Assembly (NCBI GenBank): GCA_965219035.1
Contig: CBDCMR010000003.1
Coordinates: 1,364,001-1,428,000, forward strand
Length of the DNA: 64,000 nt
Source of the DNA: CBDCKN01 sp965219035
Lineage (GTDB): Bacteria > Gemmatimonadota > Gemmatimonadetes > Longimicrobiales > Gaopeijiaceae
Direction of reading: 5' to 3'
Positions within the stretch are counted from its first letter, which is position 1, and every line of letters begins with the position of its first letter. The position numbers and the translations under genes were made by a program. The notes under the pieces were generated by a model. The model saw only the letters and a list, made by a program, of their open reading frames with translations, did no database searches and was not told where the DNA came from. Shown in pieces: positions 59,354 through 64,000 of the stretch.

Positions 59354-60769
59354 ATGCACACAGCCGTATCGACATGGACTCGGATCCCAGCACTCGCCCT
59401 GCTCGCGGCTTTCATCCCCACAGGGGGGGCGGCAGCACAGGTGGACCTGTCCGCGCTTCAGGACGAAGCCGTCGGGTGGCTCCAGGACTACATCCGCATC
59501 AATACGACAAACCCGCCCGGGAACGAGATACGAGGCGCGCGGTTCTTCGCGGAGATCTTCGACGCTGAAGGGATCACGTACGAGATCGCCGAATCCGCTC
59601 CGGGCCGTGGCAACATCTGGGCACGTCTCGACGGAGGTGACGCTCCCGCGCTGCTATTGCTCCACCACATGGACGTGGTACCCGCCGACGGGCGTTTCTG
59701 GAGCACGGACCCCCGCTCGGGCGACCTGCGCGACGGCTACTTGTACGGTCGTGGTGCCCTGGATACCAAGACCAGCGGCATCCTCCACCTCGCTTCGTTT
59801 CTTGCGCTCCATCGCTCCGGGACCCCCCTCCAGCGCGACGTGATCTTCATGTCCACGGCGGACGAGGAGGCGGGTGGCTTCTTCGGTGCCGGATGGCTCG
59901 TGGAGAACAGGCCGGAGATCTTCGAGGGCGTCGGGTTCCTGCTGAACGAAGGCGGTGGAGGCGAGGACGTGGACGGCAACATCCAGTTCGGCCTCGAGGT
60001 CACCCAGAAGGTGCCCTACTGGATCCGGGTGACCGCCTCGGGCGAGCCAGGTCACGGATCGAGGCCCCTAGTCTCGTACGCATCGACGAAGCTGGTCGAG
60101 GCGCTGGATCGGTTGCGTCGTCACAGCTTCGACGCGCGCATAGTGCCCGCGGTCGATACGCATCTCAAGGGCATGGCAGCGGGGCACCCCGAGCCCTGGC
60201 GGTCCCGTTTCGCAGACCTCGCGTCGGTGCTCGCGCAGCCCGGGCTCCTGCGCGAGCTCCAGGAGTACGACCCGGGGCTGCATGCCCTCACCCGCAACAC
60301 CTGCTCGATCACCCGGTTTGAGGGTAGCCCCAAGATCAACGTCGTCTCCCCCGAGGTGTGGGCCGAGATCGACTGCCGGCTGTTGCCCGATCAGGATCCT
60401 GACGTCTGGCTGGCCGAGCTCCGCGAGGTGCTTGGACCCGACATCGGTGCCGAGGTCCTTATGGGATTCAGCCCCGCGGTCTCTTCTACCGATACCGAGC
60501 TCTACCGCACGATCCGCGATGTGACCCTGGAGGTCTTTCCCGACGCCAACTTCGTTCCCCAGGTGCAGGGCGGGTTCACCGACAGTCACTTCTTCAGGGA
60601 CCTGGGCATCGTGAGCTACGGGTACGAGGCCACCGCAACACCCCTGGCGGATGCGAGTGGCGTGCACGGAAACGACGAGCGCGTGACGGAGGAAAACGTA
60701 CGCCGGGGTGTCGCGATGACCCTGGAGATCCTACAGCGATTCGCTGCCACGCGACGCATCATGGAGTAG
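59354..60769 (+). CDS. Secreted M20-family metallohydrolase
   Basis: 471 residues with a signal peptide (IPALALLAAFIPTGGAAAQ). The two-metal site: LLHHMDVVPADG, GRGALDTKTSG with the bridging Asp, the catalytic STADEEAGGFFG (Glu-Glu), and a C-terminal GGFTDSHFFRDLGI. INTTNPPGNE is typical of M20 dipeptidases/deacetylases. ATG 59354 is favoured because the signal peptide begins there; ATG 59303 possible. One of few intact genes in this stretch. Confidence 0.92.
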   Translation: MHTAVSTWTRIPALALLAAFIPTGGAAAQVDLSALQDEAVGWLQDYIRINTTNPPGNEIRGARFFAEIFDAEGITYEIAESAPGRGNIWARLDGGDAPALLLLHHMDVVPADGRFWSTDPRSGDLRDGYLYGRGALDTKTSGILHLASFLALHRSGTPLQRDVIFMSTADEEAGGFFGAGWLVENRPEIFEGVGFLLNEGGGGEDVDGNIQFGLEVTQKVPYWIRVTASGEPGHGSRPLVSYASTKLVEALDRLRRHSFDARIVPAVDTHLKGMAAGHPEPWRSRFADLASVLAQPGLLRELQEYDPGLHALTRNTCSITRFEGSPKINVVSPEVWAEIDCRLLPDQDPDVWLAELREVLGPDIGAEVLMGFSPAVSSTDTELYRTIRDVTLEVFPDANFVPQVQGGFTDSHFFRDLGIVSYGYEATATPLADASGVHGNDERVTEENVRRGVAMTLEILQRFAATRRIME

Positions 60770-60840
60770 AGAACGGCCGATGGGCCGGAACATCACGCCG
60801 CTAATTGCGCGCGGCGTAGGCCTCATCCAAGCGTTCGGCG

Positions 60841-61293
60841 CTACACATCGCGCTCGAGGACCATCGCGGACGCCTGGGCGCCCGCCGCACAGATGCTCAC
60901 GAGCCCGTATCTCGCCTTACGACGCTTCATCTCGTTGGCCAACGTCGTGACGATCCTGGCTCCCGTGGCGGCAAACGGATGGCCGACCGCAATGGAGCTT
61001 CCGAGCTGGTTCAGCTTGTCCCGATCGCCGGCTCCGATCGCCGGCTCCTTCCACCCCTGCTCCCACGCGCGCAGGTTGCACGCCACCTGTCCGCCGAACG
61101 CCTCGTGCATCTCGATCAGGTCGACGTGTCGGGCCTGATGAACTGGTTGCGATCGAACCCGTCGAGGGGGTGGATCTCGGCCTTCAGACGGCCGTCTTCC
61201 GTCGCGCGGTGCCCGTTCATGTGACTCAGGTAGGCGATCTCGTCCTGCTCCTCCCGCGGGATCTTCCACTCCTTGACCATGAGCTCGGTGTGC
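60841..61293 (-). pseudogene. Thiolase (acetyl-CoA acetyltransferase) remnant with internal deletion
   Basis: Two pieces in different frames. The upstream piece SSKHTELMVKEWKIPREEQD and HPLDGFDRNQFIRPDTST belongs to the middle of a FadI-like thiolase; the downstream piece DLIEMHEAFGGQVACN, SSIAVGHPFAATGARIV and SICAAGAQASAMVLERDV is its C-terminus with the catalytic His and Cys. The residues between FIRPDT and DLIEMHEAF (about 200 in relatives) are gone. The 5' part is cut by the transposase fragment. Confidence 0.75.
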
Positions 61294-62106
61294 TTGCTCG
61301 ACGAAGACGTCTACCTGTGCAGCGAACGTACGATGTATCGCGTTCTGGCCTCCCAAGTGCCAGTTCGAGAGCGCCGAGCGCAGCGGAGTCATCCCGAATA
61401 CCAGAAACCCGAGTTGATGGCGACGGGCCCGGGCCAGGTCTGGTCCTGGGATATCACACGGCTGCTGGGGCCGAGGAAGTGGAGCTACTTCTACCTCTAC
61501 GTCATCATGGACATCTTCAGCCGCTACATCGTGGGATGGATGGTGGCGGATCGGGAGAGCTCGGCCTTGGCCGGGCGCCTGATCCAGCAGAGTTGCCTGA
61601 AGCATGGCGTCCAGCCCCAGGTCCTGACCTTGCACTCGGATCGAGGAGCTCCGATGACGAGCCAATGCACGGCTCAGCTCCTCGCCGATCTCGGGGTGAC
61701 CCGCTCGCTGAGCCGACCTCAGGTGTCGGATGACAATCCGTTCTCCGAGGCCCAGTTCAAGACCTTGAAGTACCATCCCTCGTTTCCTGGACGGTTCGAG
61801 GATCAGGGCCAGGCCAAAATGTTCTGTCGCTCGTTCTTCCGCTGGTACAATGCCGAGCACCGCCATGGCGGCATCTCGATGCTGACCCCCGAACAGGTCC
61901 ACTTCGGTCACGCCGATCAGGTCATCGCCGGCAGGGAGGCCGTGCTACGCGAGGCCTGGGCCGCTCATCCCGACCGCTTCGTCTCCGGTGAGCCGAAGCC
62001 CAAACCGCTCCCGGAGGCCGTCTGGATCAATCCTCCAACCCCCTCCCTCACGACACAGGAGATTGCTCTCTAATTAATTCCCAAGAGTGTCTCACTGGCG
62101 TTGACA
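61294..62106 (+). mobile_element. 5'-truncated IS3-family-like transposase
   Basis: The frame to TAA 62073 encodes an integrase-type catalytic domain: WSWDITRLLGPRKWSYFYLY with the first Asp, LTLHSDRGAPM with the second, and DNPFSEAQFKTLKYHPSFPG with the Glu, then HGGISMLTPEQVHFG. The N-terminal part and the small helix-turn-helix gene (orfA) are missing; homology starts at LLDEDVYLCSERTMYR, at the junction with the thiolase remnant. TGTCTCACTGGCGTTGACA at 62088-62106 looks like the right end of the element. Inactive. Confidence 0.8.
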
Positions 62107-62377
62107 GGCTCCGCACCGCCTCCTGGAGAGCTACCGTGATCGCCGTAGGCCCGACGATGTAGTCTTGACCGAGTGCTTGATCAGGATCTGCGGCTCGATT
62201 CCAGAACGTCGCCAGGTCTCGTTGTCTCGCCTCTGTAACCCATCGTTGGTAGAGCATCCTGATGCGCCACCCCTTACGGGGTACGCCGGCCCATTGTGCG
62301 AGGATATTGGCTGGCCCGGCGAACAGATAGTGGAGGACGGCCGTGTAGTTATCGATCTGCCGATCTCGGGGAGTGTG
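62107..62377 (-). pseudogene. Unrecognised coding fragment cut by the insertion sequence
   Basis: One minus-strand frame reads NYTAVLHYLFAGPANILAQW, then RWVTEARQRDLATFWNRAAD and ALGQDYIVGPTAITVALQEA with amino-acid composition like a real protein. It has no start, is preceded by a stop at 62378-62380, and its 3' end is cut by the transposase element. No family recognised. Confidence 0.4.
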
Positions 62378-62409
62378 TCAGGCAGCGCTCCGCTCGCGGG
62401 CCTTTCAGG

Positions 62410-62955
62410 CTAGCGGTTCCGCAACCGGGCATTCTCCCGATGTGGAGCGTAGAAGACCTCTTCGTGTCGGCCGTCGACGCGTGGATCGCCGGTACGGCGC
62501 AACTCGGCGTCCAGCTCTGTCGCGAGAGCGTCCCGGACCGAGGCGTACGCTGCTACTGCGGCAACGTTGTTGAGCTGGTAGGGGTCTGTGGCGAGATCGT
62601 AGAGTTCCTCCGGTGGCCGGGCGCCGACGATCCTCTGGTACATGTCGGACTCGTGATCGAGCGCCTGTACTGAGATCCACGTCGGTGAGTATCCTCCCTC
62701 CGGGGGAAGCCCTCCATCGCAGAACGACCTCTTCGTGATCGGCCGGATCGCCGCGTCCCTCAGGGTCGGCTCATCAGCGGAGGCGTAGACGTTGGGGCTT
62801 TCGGATGCCGCCAGCACTTGCTCGACCAACGTCCTCTTGCCGACCTGGCGGGGACCGGCCACGACCTGAAGGAAGCGCCGCGGTTTGCCCAGGCGGGCGC
62901 CGAGTACCCTGGCGTATCCCCTTTGAAAAACGGGAATTCTCTGATTACTCATCAT
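62410..62955 (-). pseudogene. Chimera: AAA_14-type ATPase N-terminus joined to sulfatase C-terminus
   Basis: From 62955 the first 65 residues are the N-terminus of a DUF4143/AAA_14-type ATPase, with Walker A VVAGPRQVGKRTLVEQVL. Near residue 75 the sequence changes to a sulfatase C-terminus: SPTWISVQALDHESDMYQR and ARPPEELYDLATDPYQLNNV then AAYASVRDALATELDAEL. The frame stays open across the join, but neither half is complete, so the product is unlikely to work as either protein. It looks like a deletion that fused two genes. Confidence 0.7.
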
Positions 62956-63143
62956 GTTGAGTAGTTTTACTCATTATATCTCGGACAGGCAAAGGTTTAT
63001 CGGGGGATTGGTGCTTGGCATGTTGATACTTCCGAAGTCCACTCTACATGAACGTCGGCGGGTATTGATGTTGACGTACGAGGAAAGATATTATAGTATC
63101 ATTAACAATATAATAATGTTGATAACAGAACTTGGATATCTAT
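62956..63143. other. AT-rich intergenic patch
   Basis: About 190 bases much richer in A and T than the rest of the window, especially 63085-63145 (runs such as TATTATAGTATCATTAACAA). It lies between the divergent ATPase fragment and the next gene, and probably holds the promoters of a recently acquired segment. No coding feature is supported. Confidence 0.6.
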
Positions 63144-64000
63144 ATGCGACCGATAGCCACCGAGCAAAACGCACTTCGCTACCCGCTGAACCGACTTCTT
63201 GGCACCCCGGCGCATGTCCGCCTCCTAAGAATCCTGTCGAACGAAGTTGTGGGGCCAATCACAACACCTGACGCGGCCGAGCGGGCCGGGTTGACGGAAG
63301 CTGGGGCGCGACGTGCATTGGTCCGCTTGGCGAAGACGGGGTTCGTACGAAGAGTCGGCGGGGGACGCTCCCAGCAATTCGCGCTGCGAGAAGCCGATCC
63401 ACTTGCGAACCATCTAGCCACGCTTTTCCGGAAAGAGAACGATCGGTATCAAGCGTTACTTTCCGGCCTGCGCGATGTCTTGGAGAGTCTCGTCGAGGTA
63501 CGAGTGGCGTGGATCGATGCACCGCCCGCCCGAGTTGGAGAGGCTCTCCACATCGGCGTGATAGGCGACTCGCAATCGTTGTCGTGGGTCGGCGACGAAA
63601 TCCGTCGTCGAATTGCAGAGATAGAAGAGACCTTCGAGTTGACGATCGAAGTGCATCGGTTCACCCGGGCTGATACACCGGATATCGAGTGGGATGAGGT
63701 TACCTTGCTTGCGGGTACCCCTGTAGCTGGTGCCACCCCGCAAAACCCGGAGCTGGCCAGCCATAGCGACCGTGAGCAACGGGCCCTTCGGTTGAGCCAG
63801 GCCATAGCGAAACTCTTGGATCGAGACCCATCGTTGACCCGGAGAGCGACGAGCCACATTGAGCGCATCCTCGATGAGGATCAGGGAGCGGCCGCCCATG
63901 ATCTCCGAGAATGGCATGCCATCCTCTCGCAGTACTCGAATGAGCGACTGCGGGAGTTCTTGGTGTCGACCACTTCTCGCGCTCGGAGGCTTCGCCAGAG
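63144..64000 (+). CDS. Winged-helix regulator-like protein, 3' end outside window
   Basis: Open frame from ATG 63144 to the window edge, 285 codons with no stop. The N-terminal 80 residues look like a winged helix (TPAHVRLLRILSNEVVGPIT, TEAGARRALVRLAKTGFVRR, VGGGRSQQFALRE). A middle segment (VAWIDAPPARVGEALHIGVI GD-type) resembles a nucleotidyltransferase-like fold, and the last part is helical (AIAKLLDRDPSLTRRATSHI, EWHAILSQYSNERLREFLVS). Proteins of this layout often pair with a downstream nucleotidyltransferase-type toxin, which I cannot see here. Codon use has more A/T third positions than neighbours, suggesting transfer. Function inferred. Confidence 0.7.
   Translation, partial: MRPIATEQNALRYPLNRLLGTPAHVRLLRILSNEVVGPITTPDAAERAGLTEAGARRALVRLAKTGFVRRVGGGRSQQFALREADPLANHLATLFRKENDRYQALLSGLRDVLESLVEVRVAWIDAPPARVGEALHIGVIGDSQSLSWVGDEIRRRIAEIEETFELTIEVHRFTRADTPDIEWDEVTLLAGTPVAGATPQNPELASHSDREQRALRLSQAIAKLLDRDPSLTRRATSHIERILDEDQGAAAHDLREWHAILSQYSNERLREFLVSTTSRARRLRQ

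Noticed and set aside
59063..59421. HigB toxin partner upstream of the HigA-like gene
   Set aside because: No HigB-like sequence in any frame; the only recognisable piece there is a PadR scrap.
1..64000. tRNA, rRNA or riboswitch genes
   Set aside because: Scanned by eye for tRNA T-arm-like GTTCGA contexts and conserved rRNA blocks; none formed a convincing structure.

Overview
The window is a GC-rich bacterial chromosome segment with strong G/C third-position bias. No rRNA or tRNA gene was recognised, so taxonomy rests on gene content: relics of PadR regulators with duplicated FtsX-type permeases, paired M16 zinc proteases, secreted M28 and M20 hydrolases, TonB receptors with carboxypeptidase-regulatory N-termini, and three ECF sigma/anti-sigma pairs. 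This fits Gemmatimonadota best, with Acidobacteriota-like lineages second; it is an inference.

Layout. 1-1746: a group II intron with its reverse transcriptase, sitting in the last codons of an FtsX-type permease gene. 1.9-3.7 kb: ECF sigma and membrane anti-sigma. 3.7-4.3 kb: dead PadR/permease module. 4.5-11.9 kb: M28 peptidase, a frameshifted leucine-dehydrogenase-like gene, STAS protein, nitroreductase, a glutamate-cysteine-ligase-like/CBS fusion and an SRAP DNA-protein-crosslink protein. 11.9-14.1 kb: an interrupted AAA ATPase, a cupredoxin fragment and a MITE-like element. 14.1-17.6 kb: aminotransferase, phosphoglycerate mutase, TPR protein. 17.7-23.3 kb: four M16 protease genes as two active/inactive pairs. 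23.7-27.6 kb: second sigma/anti-sigma pair, holA, a SPOR protein and a membrane-tailed response regulator. 27.7-38.0 kb: a second MITE copy, copA, a tiny membrane peptide, a broken glycosyltransferase, mutS, a TonB-like lipoprotein, cystathionine beta-synthase and ddl. 38.4-49.8 kb, all on the minus strand: DinB protein, frdABCD fumarate reductase, PAP2 phosphatase, third anti-sigma/sigma pair and two TonB receptors. 50.3-58.7 kb: rhomboid protease, EF-G-like GTPase, yebC, ruvC-ruvA-ruvB, an IS1595-type insertion sequence and queA. 58.8-63.1 kb: a gene graveyard (orphan HigA, PadR scrap, thiolase remnant, truncated transposase, ATPase/sulfatase chimera) around one intact M20 hydrolase. 63.1-64.0 kb: an AT-rich patch, then a winged-helix regulator that runs off the window.

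How the genes work together. The ruvC-ruvA-ruvB block encodes Holliday-junction processing, with yebC upstream as is common. frdA-B-C-D encodes a complete four-subunit quinol:fumarate reductase. The minus-strand TonB receptor/sigma/anti-sigma/PAP2 series looks like an outer-membrane uptake system with its own regulator. The M16 pairs look like heterodimeric proteases for the cell envelope.

Two patterns go beyond single genes. First, at least eleven gene junctions carry two to five copies of a short tandem repeat (14-33 bp). The units are unrelated between sites but often duplicate the stop or start codon of the flanking gene. Second, many genes are broken. Three are interrupted by a single in-frame TAG in otherwise conserved sequence, and others by frameshifts or internal deletions. 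This points to gene decay or assembly error, with TAG readthrough the exotic alternative.
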